Below, piece by piece: positions 37,166 through 46,469 of a stretch of DNA of 64,000 nt. The translations under genes were made by a program, and so were the position numbers. The notes beneath the pieces were generated by a model that saw only the letters and a list, made by a program, of their open reading frames with translations, did not search any database and had not been told where the DNA came from. Numbering within the stretch: position 1 is the stretch's first letter; each line of letters starts with the position of its first letter. Source of the DNA: [Muricauda] lutisoli (nom. illeg.) (lineage in GTDB: Bacteria > Bacteroidota > Bacteroidia > Flavobacteriales > Flavobacteriaceae). Location of the stretch: positions 248,001 through 312,000 of the forward strand of contig NZ_JAFLND010000002.1 of the NCBI RefSeq assembly GCF_017313105.1, read 5' to 3'.

Positions 37166-37592
37166 GCTTCTCTATTTTTTCCGCTCCTCTTGCTCCAGCT
37201 ACCGAATCCTTTTTTCTCAAATTTGCTTCTCGGATGCTATCATTCCTTCTTTTCCCTCTAGCTTCAAGGGTATCCTTTTGTTCTTTCAGCCTATCCTCAA
37301 CATGCTCATAAATTGATTGGTACTCCAAAGGAATCGAGGCATAATACAGGTCACTTTCTGCAAATTGGGTGCTATCGATGCCATATTTCTTGTAAAGAAA
37401 ATCCATTACATCTATACCAGACTCCCTGAACTTGGTCCGTGCTCCGGATTTTGCAGCATTCAGTATGGCCAAATCGTGAAGAATTTCGGCCATCTTCTCT
37501 TTTGGGATAAGGTTTTCAGGTTCCTCTATCACCTTTTCGGCACAGGAGACCAATAATACCAACGTAAGCAAAAGTATAACCGTATTCCTCAT
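37149..37592 (-). CDS. DUF4296 lipoprotein
   Basis: A 147-residue lipoprotein (lipobox VLLVSC, Cys17) of the Bacteroidota family DUF4296. The core 'NLIPKEKMAEILHDLAILNAAKSG' and 'YKKYGIDSTQFAESDLYYAS' are the conserved parts; the tail is a charged helix. Function unknown. It follows the dihydroorotase gene by 3 bases and ends inside the epimerase gene's last codons. This arrangement is common in Flavobacteriaceae. Confidence 0.85.
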   Translation of the reverse strand: MRNTVILLLTLVLLVSCAEKVIEEPENLIPKEKMAEILHDLAILNAAKSGARTKFRESGIDVMDFLYKKYGIDSTQFAESDLYYASIPLEYQSIYEHVEDRLKEQKDTLEARGKRRNDSIREANLRKKDSVAGARGAEKIEKPTSPQ

Positions 37593-37595
37593 TCC

Positions 37596-38930
37596 TTATC
37601 GATTAAAGGTGAGTCGTTTTGCATTTTTCTCCTTACTAAATGTACCGTTTTCAAAAGCCAACAGTCCATTCACGAAAGTTCGTTTCACCTCTGAGTCAAA
37701 GGTAACACCTTCAAAGGGGGACCATCCACATTTATAGAAAATATTGGCTTTTTTAACCTCGTTTTTAGAATTTCGGTTTACCTGAACCAAGTCCGCATAA
37801 TAGCCTTCGCGAATAAACCCTCGTCGGTCAATGTCGAAAAGCTTTGCTGGATTATGGCACATTTTTTCGACCATCTTTTCTAAGCTGATAGCACCATCCT
37901 TTTCTTTTTGAAGCATTGCCAATAGTGCGTGCTGTACCAACGGACCCCCCGAAGCTGCCTTGGTATAAGGATTGTTTTTCTCCTCAAGGGTATGTGGCGC
38001 ATGGTCTGTGGCAACAACATCAATGCGATCATCCAAAAGCGCTTCCCAAAGTTTTTCTCTGTCTTCTTTTGATTTTACAGCAGGATTCCATTTGATCAAG
38101 GTTCCTTTTTTCGCATAATCCTCATCGGAAAACCATAAATGGTGAATACAGACCTCTGCGGTAATCTTTTTTTCCTCCAAAGGAATTTCATTGGTGAACA
38201 AATCGGTTTCGATTCCTGTGGACAAATGAAAAACGTGCAGTCTAGCTCCTGTCTTTTTTGCGAGTGCAATGGCCTTTGAGGAAGAAAGGTAGCAAGCTTC
38301 GGCACTTCTAATAACAGGGTGAAGCTCTATGGGTATGTCATCTCCGTACATTTCTTTGTACTTGTTCAAATTGGCTCTTATGGTCCCTTCATCTTCACAA
38401 TGCGCGGAAATGACCATATCGGTATTGCTGAAGATCTGTTCCAATACTTTTTCATCATCGACCAACATATTTCCCGTGGAGGAACCCAAAAACAATTTAA
38501 CCCCGGAACACGCATTTTTGTCGAGTCGTTTTAGTTCTTCCAAATTATCGTTGGTGCCTCCAAAAAGAAAGGAGTAATTGGCAAAGGAATCTTTTGCCGC
38601 TATAGCAAATTTATCCTCCAATTTCTTTATTGTAGTTGTTTGTGGGTTGGTGTTTGGTTGCTCCATAAAGGTGGTGATTCCTCCTGCCAAAGCGGCCCTG
38701 CTTTCAGTGGCAATGGTTCCTTTATGGGTAAGTCCCGGCTCTCTAAAATGTACTTGGTCATCTATAATTCCGGGCAATAACAGGTCTCCTTCCAAATCAA
38801 TGACGGTGGCATTTGCATCGGATATGTCCGGATCGATTCGGGAAATAAAGTCTCCTTCCAACAATACATCGGATTCAAAAATGCTGTTCTCGTTCACGAT
38901 TTTGGCATTCTTCAACAGAATTTTTGACAT
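37596..38930 (-). CDS. pyrC: Dihydroorotase
   Basis: A 444-residue amidohydrolase of the pyrimidine pathway. The Arg/Pro substrate loop FREPG is at 62-66; metal ligand histidines in 'VISAHCEDEG' and 'LHVFHLSTG' and the catalytic Asp in 'VVATDHAPH' are present. The usual first HxH pair reads DDQVH (57-61), so the first metal-ligand His is Gln59; this appears to be normal for the Bacteroidota branch. It sits 2 bases after the glycosyltransferase and 3 bases before DUF4296, in one operon. Confidence 0.9.
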   Translation of the reverse strand: MSKILLKNAKIVNENSIFESDVLLEGDFISRIDPDISDANATVIDLEGDLLLPGIIDDQVHFREPGLTHKGTIATESRAALAGGITTFMEQPNTNPQTTTIKKLEDKFAIAAKDSFANYSFLFGGTNDNLEELKRLDKNACSGVKLFLGSSTGNMLVDDEKVLEQIFSNTDMVISAHCEDEGTIRANLNKYKEMYGDDIPIELHPVIRSAEACYLSSSKAIALAKKTGARLHVFHLSTGIETDLFTNEIPLEEKKITAEVCIHHLWFSDEDYAKKGTLIKWNPAVKSKEDREKLWEALLDDRIDVVATDHAPHTLEEKNNPYTKAASGGPLVQHALLAMLQKEKDGAISLEKMVEKMCHNPAKLFDIDRRGFIREGYYADLVQVNRNSKNEVKKANIFYKCGWSPFEGVTFDSEVKRTFVNGLLAFENGTFSKEKNAKRLTFNR

Positions 38931-38932
38931 AA

Positions 38933-39661
38933 CTAAAAGTTCTTTTTAAAAAATATACTTCTAAACTTCATGGCTATCACCCCAAAAATGGCCTCCCTGA
39001 TAATAGCCGAGTTCATTTTCGATTTTCCGTGCACCCTATCTGTAAAAATAATCGAAACCTCTTCTATCTTAAACTTTTTGAGATAGGCCCTGTATTTCAT
39101 TTCTATCTGGAAGGCATAACCAATAAAACGCACATTGTCCAAATCAATGGTCTCCAGCACTTTTCTTTTGTAGCAGACAAAACCTGCTGTGGGGTCATGG
39201 ACTTTCATTCCAGTAATCAACTTTACATAGAACGAAGCCCCATAAGAAAGTAGGATTCTGGCCAAAGGCCAGTTGACGACGTTCACACCCTTTTTGTAAC
39301 GTGAACCAACGGCCACATCGGCACCATTTAGGCAAGCTCTATGTAGTCTTGAAAGATCCGCTGGCCGGTGCGAAAAATCAGCGTCCATTTCAAAAATATA
39401 GTCATAGCCATTTTTTAAAGCCCATTTAAAACCATGGATGTAGGCGGTTCCCAAGCCAGATTTTTCTTTACGGACCTCCAAAAAAAGTCGCTCCGGAAAC
39501 TCCTTTTGAAGTGTTCTTACACAATCCGCGGTTCCATCCGGAGAGTTATCATCCACCACCAGAACATGAAAATCCTTTTTTAAATCAAAAACAGCCTTAA
39601 CAATGGCCTCGATGTTTTCGATTTCATTGAATGTGGGTATAATGACCAAGCCGTCTGCCAT
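38933..39661 (-). CDS. Polyprenol/dolichol-phosphate mannose synthase-like glycosyltransferase (GT2)
   Basis: The ATG at 39661 (MADGLVIIPTFNE) is preferred over the GTG at 39667; the protein is 242 residues. GT2 motifs are PTFNE at 9-13, DDNSPDGT near 37-44 and the metal-binding DAD in 'IFEMDADFSHRP' near 95-106. This family moves mannose (or glucose) from GDP-sugar to a polyprenyl phosphate at the inner membrane; a C-terminal membrane part is absent. The product would serve GT39-type enzymes such as the one divergently encoded at 39783. Confidence 0.9.
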   Translation of the reverse strand: MADGLVIIPTFNEIENIEAIVKAVFDLKKDFHVLVVDDNSPDGTADCVRTLQKEFPERLFLEVRKEKSGLGTAYIHGFKWALKNGYDYIFEMDADFSHRPADLSRLHRACLNGADVAVGSRYKKGVNVVNWPLARILLSYGASFYVKLITGMKVHDPTAGFVCYKRKVLETIDLDNVRFIGYAFQIEMKYRAYLKKFKIEEVSIIFTDRVHGKSKMNSAIIREAIFGVIAMKFRSIFFKKNF

Positions 39662-39731
39662 TCGCACTAGATTAGAATGGCAAAAATACGGTTTTCTTGT
39701 TTGCCTTCACAAGTTCCGGTTAATAAGCTGA

Positions 39732-39761
39732 TTTGGTACTAGTCCAATATTTGTAACTTTG
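39732..39761 (+). promoter_or_regulatory. Bacteroidota-type promoter (TTTG-N18-TAACTTTG)
   Basis: TTTG at 39732-39735 and TAACTTTG at 39754-39761 match the -33 and -7 consensus of Bacteroidota housekeeping promoters with 18 bases between. The gene start is 22 bases downstream, so this probably drives the GT39 gene. Confidence 0.7.
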
Positions 39762-39782
39762 CCCATCTAAAATCACTTTTTG

Positions 39783-41438
39783 ATGTCTCAAAAGTTTCCT
39801 AGGCTTTTCTTTATTCTCTTAGCGGTTCTTTTTGCACTCAACCTTTTACAGGCTTCCTTTACAGAGCTTATTTATGATGAAGCTTATTACTGGTACTATG
39901 CCCAAGATATGGCCTGGGGATATTTTGACCATCCACCAATGGTGGCATTTTTGATCAAGTTGAGCAGTCTTCTTTTTAATGGCGAACTGGGCGTAAGGTT
40001 GATGAGTACCCTTCTCTCGGCCGGAACTTATGTTTTACTGTGGTTGTTGATCGACAATCCAAAGAAAAAAGACTATGTCGTCCATTTTTTCTTGTTGGTA
40101 TTCTCGTTCACCTTAATGAATGCTTATGGGTTTTTAACCCTTCCCGATACCGCTTTGTTGTTTTTCACGGCATTGTTCCTATGGCTGTACAAATGCTTTT
40201 TAAAGGATGAAGGTATAACCACTACGGTTGGCCTTGGACTGGTTATGGCTGCTTTAATGTACAGCAAGTACCACGCAGTACTGGTAATCCTGTTCGTTTT
40301 CCTATCCAACTACAGGCTCATTTTTAATAAGAAGGCATGGTTGGCGGTAATTTTGGCCGTGATTTGCTATATGCCTCATTTTGTATGGCTCTACCAAAAC
40401 GATTTTGTATCCATTACGTTCCATTTGTACGAGCGCCCGAACCAAGCTTACAAGTTTGATGAGTTTACACTTGGTTTTTTCTTGAACAATATTGTGATCA
40501 TCGGTCTTTTGTTTTACTGGGTTTATAGTGCCTTTTTTAAATTCAAAGCAACCGATAAATTTTCAAAAGCCTTGATCTATTTGGTTTATGGAATATTAAT
40601 CTTCTTTTTTATCTCCAGCTTTAACCGCAGGGTCCAAGCACAATGGACCATTGCTATTTCCATTCCATTGGCCATAATCGCATTCAATCACCTTTTACAA
40701 AATGCATCCAGTAGAAAATGGATATATCGTATTGGTATAGTAAGCTTGGTACTTTTAATGTACGCTAGGGCATGGATGATCTATCAACCCTTGTTCCCCA
40801 TGTTCTTTGAAACCCATGGCAACAAGGAATGGACGGAAGAGCTTAAATCAAAGTCTGGCGGCATCCCTGTTATTTTTGAGAATTCCTATAGACGTTCTTC
40901 CATGTATGAGTTTTACTCAGGGGTCCCTGCCATCTCCCTGAACAACTTCATGTACCGTAAAAACCAATATTCCATTGATGGTTCGGAAGAGCGGGTACGC
41001 GGCGAAAAGGTTTTGTACGTTTCCCAATACAGGAAAAGTGGTGACATCTCCTATATGCATTTGGACAGTACTGTGTTCCATGGCATTTATATCGATGATT
41101 TTCAATCTTACCGCAAATTGGAGTGCATTGTGGAAAAACCGGAAACGGGCATTAAGCATTCATTAAAAGTGTACAATCCATATCCGTTCGATGTACCCTT
41201 AGAGCAATTGAAATACACCATTTCGTATTCCAACGAGCACAAGCAGGTTAAACAAATGCTTTCGTTAAAGGTTGAGAATACTGCACCTCAACAATCTTTG
41301 TTAAAGTCAAAAGACACCATAAGCTACAATTTTGAACTGCCACTATCCACAATGGAAAATCCGTCGTATTTTAGAATAGGGATTTCTGAAAATAATTTAC
41401 CTCCGGGATTAAACGGAAAACCAATTAAAATCGAGTAA
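39783..41438 (+). CDS. GT39/ArnT-like membrane glycosyltransferase
   Basis: The ATG at 39783 gives 551 residues. About ten hydrophobic helices fill residues 1-340; the first periplasmic loop 'LIYDEAYYWYYAQDMAWGYF' with its Asp-Glu pair and 'DHPPMVAFLIK' is the GT39 (protein-mannosyltransferase/ArnT) signature. A soluble domain follows. These enzymes use polyprenyl-phosphate sugars to modify lipid A, proteins or glycans in the periplasm. The divergent mannose synthase-like gene may make its donor. It overlaps the next gene in a TAATG arrangement. Confidence 0.88.
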   Translation: MSQKFPRLFFILLAVLFALNLLQASFTELIYDEAYYWYYAQDMAWGYFDHPPMVAFLIKLSSLLFNGELGVRLMSTLLSAGTYVLLWLLIDNPKKKDYVVHFFLLVFSFTLMNAYGFLTLPDTALLFFTALFLWLYKCFLKDEGITTTVGLGLVMAALMYSKYHAVLVILFVFLSNYRLIFNKKAWLAVILAVICYMPHFVWLYQNDFVSITFHLYERPNQAYKFDEFTLGFFLNNIVIIGLLFYWVYSAFFKFKATDKFSKALIYLVYGILIFFFISSFNRRVQAQWTIAISIPLAIIAFNHLLQNASSRKWIYRIGIVSLVLLMYARAWMIYQPLFPMFFETHGNKEWTEELKSKSGGIPVIFENSYRRSSMYEFYSGVPAISLNNFMYRKNQYSIDGSEERVRGEKVLYVSQYRKSGDISYMHLDSTVFHGIYIDDFQSYRKLECIVEKPETGIKHSLKVYNPYPFDVPLEQLKYTISYSNEHKQVKQMLSLKVENTAPQQSLLKSKDTISYNFELPLSTMENPSYFRIGISENNLPPGLNGKPIKIE

Positions 41439-42094
41439 TGAACCCTATTGAAAAAACAATCACTTCCTTGGATTGGATGACGATTACGTTGTTCCTGGGC
41501 TTGGTTGTTTTAGCGCTGGGAAAATATCTTTACCACAAGAAATTTTTGAACTTTATCATTCTTCCCTTTAATGATAAATACATTTTGCTCCATAATAAAA
41601 AAGGGCAGTTTTCCCATTGGTTCCACCTCCTGTTAACACTTTTTCAACTGATCAATCTATCTCTTTTCATTTTCTTGGTTATTCAGGTCTTTGAAATAAT
41701 TCCAAATGACGAATCAGTCCTCAGCTATTTCATTGTTTTGGGTTTTTTGGCATTGTTCGAGCTGGTAAAATTCTTGCTTCAGATGTTCACAGGCTTTGTT
41801 TTTGACAACACAAGCCTCATTGGTGGATTTATTTTCAGTAAAATTTCTTATCTCAATTATAGCAGTATAATTATTTCAATTGCCAACATTTTATTGATTT
41901 ACATTACAACAAGTTCTAAAACAACAATATATGTAGCTATAATCCTTGTTTTCATCATAAATGGCATTGGTGTTGCAAAGCTGCTGAAGAACCATCAAAA
42001 AGCACTGTTCCCGTATTTTATGTATTTTATTTTGTACCTTTGCACACTCGAAATTGCGCCCTTGGTGTTAATTGGAAGCTATTTAAAAGGTTGA
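41438..42094 (+). CDS. DUF4271 membrane protein
   Basis: A 218-residue integral membrane protein with about six hydrophobic helices, matching the Bacteroidota family DUF4271. The N-terminal 'DWMTITLFLGLVVLALGKYL' and the charged 'NDKYILLHNKKGQFSHWFHL' are typical. Function unknown. Its start overlaps the stop of the GT39 gene (TAATG) and hemD follows after 6 bases, so the three form an operon; the DUF4271-hemD adjacency is widespread in the phylum. Confidence 0.87.
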   Translation: MNPIEKTITSLDWMTITLFLGLVVLALGKYLYHKKFLNFIILPFNDKYILLHNKKGQFSHWFHLLLTLFQLINLSLFIFLVIQVFEIIPNDESVLSYFIVLGFLALFELVKFLLQMFTGFVFDNTSLIGGFIFSKISYLNYSSIIISIANILLIYITTSSKTTIYVAIILVFIINGIGVAKLLKNHQKALFPYFMYFILYLCTLEIAPLVLIGSYLKG

Positions 42095-42100
42095 TAACTT

Positions 42101-42844
42101 ATGAAAGTAAAAACAATTTTGGTTTCCCAACCAGAACCCAAAGTCGAAAACTCACCCTACTCAAGACTGATTGAAAAAGAAAAGGTTAAAGTTGATTTTA
42201 TCCCTTTCATCCATGTAGAAGGGGTAGAGGCCAAAGATGTTAGGCAGCAAAAAATCGACTTGAACAACTTCACAGCAATCATCCTGACCAGTAGAAATGC
42301 TGTAGACCATTTCTTTAGAATTGCTGAAGAAATGCGTTTCAAAGTTCCGGATTCCATGAAATATTTTTGTCAGTCGGAGGCCGTAGCCTACTATCTGCAG
42401 AAATATGTGGTATACAGAAAAAGAAAAATTTACGTTGGTAAAAGGACTTTTAACGAGTTGACTCCCCTGATCAAAAAGTACAAGGATGAGAAATTCCTAC
42501 TGCCATCCTCTGATTCATTGAAACCAGTAGTTCCTCAATTATTGGATGAAGTTGGAGTAAATTGGACTCGTGGCATCTTTTACAAAACGGTGATCAGTGA
42601 CCTTTCCGACCTACGGAATGTGTATTATGATATTTTGGTATTCTTTAGCCCTTCCGGTATTGAATCCCTTATGAAGAACTTCCCCGATTTTGAACAGAAC
42701 AATACCAGAATTGCTGTTTTTGGCAATAGTACCGTTAAAGCAGCGACCAATGCAGGTCTAAGAATAGATATTCAGGCTCCAACGCCCGAAACTCCATCCA
42801 TGACCATGGCATTGCAAAAATACATTACCAGCGTTAACAAATAA
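42101..42844 (+). CDS. hemD: Uroporphyrinogen-III synthase
   Basis: A 247-residue protein of the HemD family, which cyclises hydroxymethylbilane to uroporphyrinogen III in haem synthesis. Family features seen are 'VSQPEPKVENSPYSRLIE' at the start, 'AIILTSRNAVDHFFRI' near 60-75 and 'DILVFFSPSGIESLMKNFP' near 175-195. HemD sequences are very divergent and no strictly conserved catalytic residue exists to check. The operon partner is DUF4271. A strong terminator follows. Confidence 0.9.
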   Translation: MKVKTILVSQPEPKVENSPYSRLIEKEKVKVDFIPFIHVEGVEAKDVRQQKIDLNNFTAIILTSRNAVDHFFRIAEEMRFKVPDSMKYFCQSEAVAYYLQKYVVYRKRKIYVGKRTFNELTPLIKKYKDEKFLLPSSDSLKPVVPQLLDEVGVNWTRGIFYKTVISDLSDLRNVYYDILVFFSPSGIESLMKNFPDFEQNNTRIAVFGNSTVKAATNAGLRIDIQAPTPETPSMTMALQKYITSVNK

Positions 42845-42860
42845 AAGCGAACTGGTATTC

Positions 42861-42898
42861 AAAAAAAAAGCCCCGTCGACTGACGGGGCTTTTTTTTA
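42861..42898. terminator. Bidirectional terminator between hemD and pckA
   Basis: AGCCCCGTC (42869-42877) pairs with GACGGGGCT (42882-42890), with a 4-base loop, A-run before and T-run after. The two convergent genes share it; the T-run overlaps the last codon of pckA. Confidence 0.95.
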
Positions 42899-44512
42899 GA
42901 AAGCATACCGTTGTGGTCCTCCCCTTCGAATCTCCTCGCTGGCGTACGACTCAAACTTTTTAAAGTTTTCCCTAAAAGCGTTAGTAAGCTTAAAGGCTGT
43001 TTTGTAATAGGCATCGTCGTTGTTCCATGTTGCCCTAGGACTGAGTACTTTTGTGGGAACACCCGGACATTCCCTTGGTTGGGCCACGCCGAATACCGAA
43101 TGGATATGGTACTTCTCGTAATTGTACAAACCTAATTCCCCACTAAGCGCGGCACTGATCATAGCACGAGTGTATTTTAACTTCATACGGGTACCCACTC
43201 CGTAGGGCCCTCCGGTCCATCCAGTGTTCACCAACCAAACATCCACACCGGATTCCTTCATCTTACGGCTCAGCATCTCGGCATATTTTGTAGGGTGAAG
43301 CGGCATAAACGGAGCCCCAAAACAGGCCGAAAATGACGGTTGTGGCTCTACAACACCAGCTTCTGTCCCCGCCACCTTAGCGGTATAGCCCGATATAAAA
43401 TGATAAGCTGCCTGGGCCGGTGTTAATTTGGATATGGGAGGCAATACCCCAAAGGCATCGGCGGTAAGGAAAAAAATGTTCTTTACGTTCTTACCTATGG
43501 ATGGCTGCTGTATATTCTCTATATGATGAATCGGATAACTTACCCTGGTATTCTGTGTAATGGAAGTGTCGGTGAAATCCACAACCCCATTTTCATCCAT
43601 TATCACATTCTCTAAAATTGCCCCTTTTTTAATGGCTCCATATATTTCCGGTTCCTTTTCTTCCGATAGGTCTATTACCTTGGCATAACATCCTCCTTCA
43701 AAATTGAAAACGGTATTATCGGGGGTCCATCCGTGTTCATCATCACCGATAAGTTTCCTATTGGGGTCGGTGGAAAGCGTAGTCTTCCCTGTTCCTGACA
43801 ATCCAAAAAATATGGCAGTATCTCCTGATTCCCCAACATTGGCAGAGCAATGCATGGGCAAGGTATTTTTATAAACAGGTAAAATAAAATTAAGTGCGGA
43901 GAATATTCCTTTTTTAATCTCGCCCGTATATCCGGTCCCACCTATAAGGGCAATCTTTTTGCTAAAGTTAAGAATGGCAAAGTTATGCTGTCGGGTACCA
44001 TCCACCTTAGGATCTGCCATAAAACCAGGGGCATTCACCACGGTCCACTCTGGATCAAAGTCATCCAACTCCGCCTCGGTAGGGCGAAGGAACATATTGT
44101 AAGCGAACATATTGGACCATGGATATTCGTTGATTACCCGAATATTCAATTTGTAGTTCGGATCGGCACAAGCATACGAGTCCCTCACATAAAGCTCCTT
44201 TTCGTTCAGATAGGCAATGACCTTATTATAAAGTGCATCGAACTTGTCGCTATCGAAAGGGATATTGATATTGCCCCACCAGACCTTATCTTTTGTAATA
44301 TCGTCCTTTACGATAAACCGGTCTTTGGGGGACCTTCCGGTGAACTCGCCAGTATTGACGGCCAAAGCGCCAGAAGAGGCCTCTTTGCCCATACCTTTTT
44401 CAATGGTGATGTCCTGAAGTTCTTCCGGGGATAGTTGATAATGGATGTTGTCGTGGTCAATTCCGTAAGCGTTTAACGAAATCGTTTTCGTAACTGAAGC
44501 AGAATCCTTCAT
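42896..44512 (-). CDS. pckA: Phosphoenolpyruvate carboxykinase (ATP)
   Basis: A 538-residue enzyme that converts oxaloacetate and ATP to phosphoenolpyruvate, the entry step of gluconeogenesis. Signature motifs are complete: 'TGEFTGRSPKDRFIV' near 51-65, the P-loop GLSGTGKTT near 240, and 'GDDEHGW' just after; the Mn and oxaloacetate residues are in the expected contexts. It is monocistronic, between the hemD terminator and a DUF423 gene 63 bases upstream. Confidence 0.97.
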   Translation of the reverse strand: MKDSASVTKTISLNAYGIDHDNIHYQLSPEELQDITIEKGMGKEASSGALAVNTGEFTGRSPKDRFIVKDDITKDKVWWGNINIPFDSDKFDALYNKVIAYLNEKELYVRDSYACADPNYKLNIRVINEYPWSNMFAYNMFLRPTEAELDDFDPEWTVVNAPGFMADPKVDGTRQHNFAILNFSKKIALIGGTGYTGEIKKGIFSALNFILPVYKNTLPMHCSANVGESGDTAIFFGLSGTGKTTLSTDPNRKLIGDDEHGWTPDNTVFNFEGGCYAKVIDLSEEKEPEIYGAIKKGAILENVIMDENGVVDFTDTSITQNTRVSYPIHHIENIQQPSIGKNVKNIFFLTADAFGVLPPISKLTPAQAAYHFISGYTAKVAGTEAGVVEPQPSFSACFGAPFMPLHPTKYAEMLSRKMKESGVDVWLVNTGWTGGPYGVGTRMKLKYTRAMISAALSGELGLYNYEKYHIHSVFGVAQPRECPGVPTKVLSPRATWNNDDAYYKTAFKLTNAFRENFKKFESYASEEIRRGGPQRYAF

Positions 44513-44575
44513 GGTTTAGTTTTTATGTTGGTACAAAACTAGAAAATATTCAGTTTTTGTCCTTTTAAAACCTGC

Positions 44576-44968
44576 TTAATTGGTCGCTTTTTGGGTTAAA
44601 ATGTGATATCCCAAACAAATCCAGGCAGCGATCATCAAAACACCTCCTATTGGTGTTAAAAATCCGATGATTTTAAAATCGAAATCAGTTAACGTATTCA
44701 AAGCCAATACGTAAATAGAGCATGAAAACAATATAACCGCTAAAAGCACCAAAATAAAAACGGTTCTCTTCGCCTTGGGGTTGACTCCATTCCATATTCC
44801 TAAAAAAAGAAGAAACAACGCATGGTACATCTGGTAACGGACACCTGTTTCAAAAGTAGCGACCGCTTTGGCATCCACCAATTTTTCCAGTCCATGGGCA
44901 CCAAAAGCACCTAGTACGATCGCCAACATACCCATTATTATTCCGACTAACAAGATTGTTCTGTTCAT
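44576..44968 (-). CDS. DUF423 membrane protein
   Basis: A 130-residue protein with four hydrophobic helices and the family start 'GMLAIVLGAFGAHGLEKLVD' and 'FETGVRYQMYHALFLLFLG'. DUF423 proteins (YgdD-like) are inner-membrane proteins without a settled role. It is upstream of pckA on the same strand and divergent from the saccharopine dehydrogenase-like gene. Confidence 0.9.
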   Translation of the reverse strand: MNRTILLVGIIMGMLAIVLGAFGAHGLEKLVDAKAVATFETGVRYQMYHALFLLFLGIWNGVNPKAKRTVFILVLLAVILFSCSIYVLALNTLTDFDFKIIGFLTPIGGVLMIAAWICLGYHILTQKATN

Positions 44969-45047
44969 AACTTTATTGAGCTATTTTTTTAAAAATATAA
45001 CATTTTAATACCTTAGTGATCGTTCAATTCAAAAGTAAACAAAACAC

Positions 45048-46421
45048 ATGGTCCGTACTATTTTAGTTGTAGGAGCAGGTAAATCAACCTCATACCTTTT
45101 AGATTATTTCCTAAAAAAATCAGACGAAGAAAACATACACATAAAAATCGGGGATCTTCATCCCGAGAACATCCCGGATGATTTTGCCAAGCATCCCAAT
45201 TGTACCGTCTTCGAATTGGACATCTTTAATGAAGAGGAAAGAAAAAAGGCTGTTTCGGAAGCATCCATAGTGGTATCCATGCTGCCTGCACGTTTGCATA
45301 TTAATGTTGCCCGCGATTGTATCGAATTTGAAAAACACTTTATCACTGCTTCTTATGTCAGTGATGAATTAAGGGAACTCGATGCCACGGTTAAAGAAAA
45401 AGGCCTTGTTTTTATGAACGAGATAGGCCTAGATCCCGGCATTGATCATATGAGTGCCATGGAGGTTATAGATAGGATCAGGGATGAAGGGGGTAAAATA
45501 CTTTTGTTCGAATCCTTTACGGGTGGCTTGGTAGCTCCGGAAAGTGATACCAATCTTTGGCACTACAAATTCACATGGAACCCAAGAAATGTAGTCTTGG
45601 CAGGTCAAGGTGGAGCAGCAAAATTTATACAAGAAGGAACCTATAAGTATATTCCTTATCAAAAACTTTTTAGAAGAACAGAATTTTTAGAGATAGAGGA
45701 TTACGGCTCTTTTGAAGTATATGCCAATCGAGATTCGTTAAAATACCGAGAGGCATACGGTTTGCAGGATGCACTGACCCTTTACAGAGGTACCATGCGA
45801 AGAGTTGGTTTTTCCAAAGCTTGGCAAATGTTCGTAATTCTGGGCATGACGGACGACAGTTACGCCATCGAAAATTCGGAAGGTATGTCTTATCGTGAAT
45901 TCGTGAACCTGTTTCTTCCCTATTCACCAACGGATTCGGTGGAATTAAAAATGAGACATTACCTAAAGATAGATCAGGACGATATTATGTGGGGAAAACT
46001 ACTTGATCTGAACATTTTTGATGCTACCAAGAAAATTCCACTGAAAAATGCATCCCCTGCCCAAATGCTGCAATATATTTTAGAGGATAGCTGGACATTG
46101 AAAGAAGATGAGAAAGATATGATCGTGATGTACCACAAGTTTGGCTACGAACTGAACGGTGAGAAAAAACAAATTGATGCCAATATGGTGGTTATCGGAG
46201 AAAACAGGACCTACACGGCCATGTCCAAAACGGTAGGGTTACCCGTAGCCATGGCCACATTGCAAATTCTCAACGGGAAAATAACCACCCCAGGGGTTCA
46301 AATTCCGATCAATAAAGAAGTTTACAAACCAATTCTGGATGAGTTAAAAAACAATGGTATTCAATTTAAGGAATATGAAAAGCCTTATTTAGGCTATAAT
46401 CCCGATTCCGTTGCAGGTTAG
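45048..46421 (+). CDS. Saccharopine dehydrogenase-family protein
   Basis: A 457-residue protein with an N-terminal Rossmann fold ('ILVVGAGKSTSYLLDYFL') and the C-terminal saccharopine reductase domain ('GLDPGIDHMSAMEVIDRI' near 125-142). In the lysine degradation route via saccharopine such enzymes convert saccharopine to glutamate and aminoadipate semialdehyde. The AsnC/Lrp regulator encoded 49 bases downstream fits control by an amino acid. Direction and substrate are inferred from the family. Confidence 0.88.
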   Translation: MVRTILVVGAGKSTSYLLDYFLKKSDEENIHIKIGDLHPENIPDDFAKHPNCTVFELDIFNEEERKKAVSEASIVVSMLPARLHINVARDCIEFEKHFITASYVSDELRELDATVKEKGLVFMNEIGLDPGIDHMSAMEVIDRIRDEGGKILLFESFTGGLVAPESDTNLWHYKFTWNPRNVVLAGQGGAAKFIQEGTYKYIPYQKLFRRTEFLEIEDYGSFEVYANRDSLKYREAYGLQDALTLYRGTMRRVGFSKAWQMFVILGMTDDSYAIENSEGMSYREFVNLFLPYSPTDSVELKMRHYLKIDQDDIMWGKLLDLNIFDATKKIPLKNASPAQMLQYILEDSWTLKEDEKDMIVMYHKFGYELNGEKKQIDANMVVIGENRTYTAMSKTVGLPVAMATLQILNGKITTPGVQIPINKEVYKPILDELKNNGIQFKEYEKPYLGYNPDSVAG

Positions 46422-46469
46422 TTTCTGTTGTATTTTCAATATCTTTAGCTTCAAATCTAAATCCAAGTT

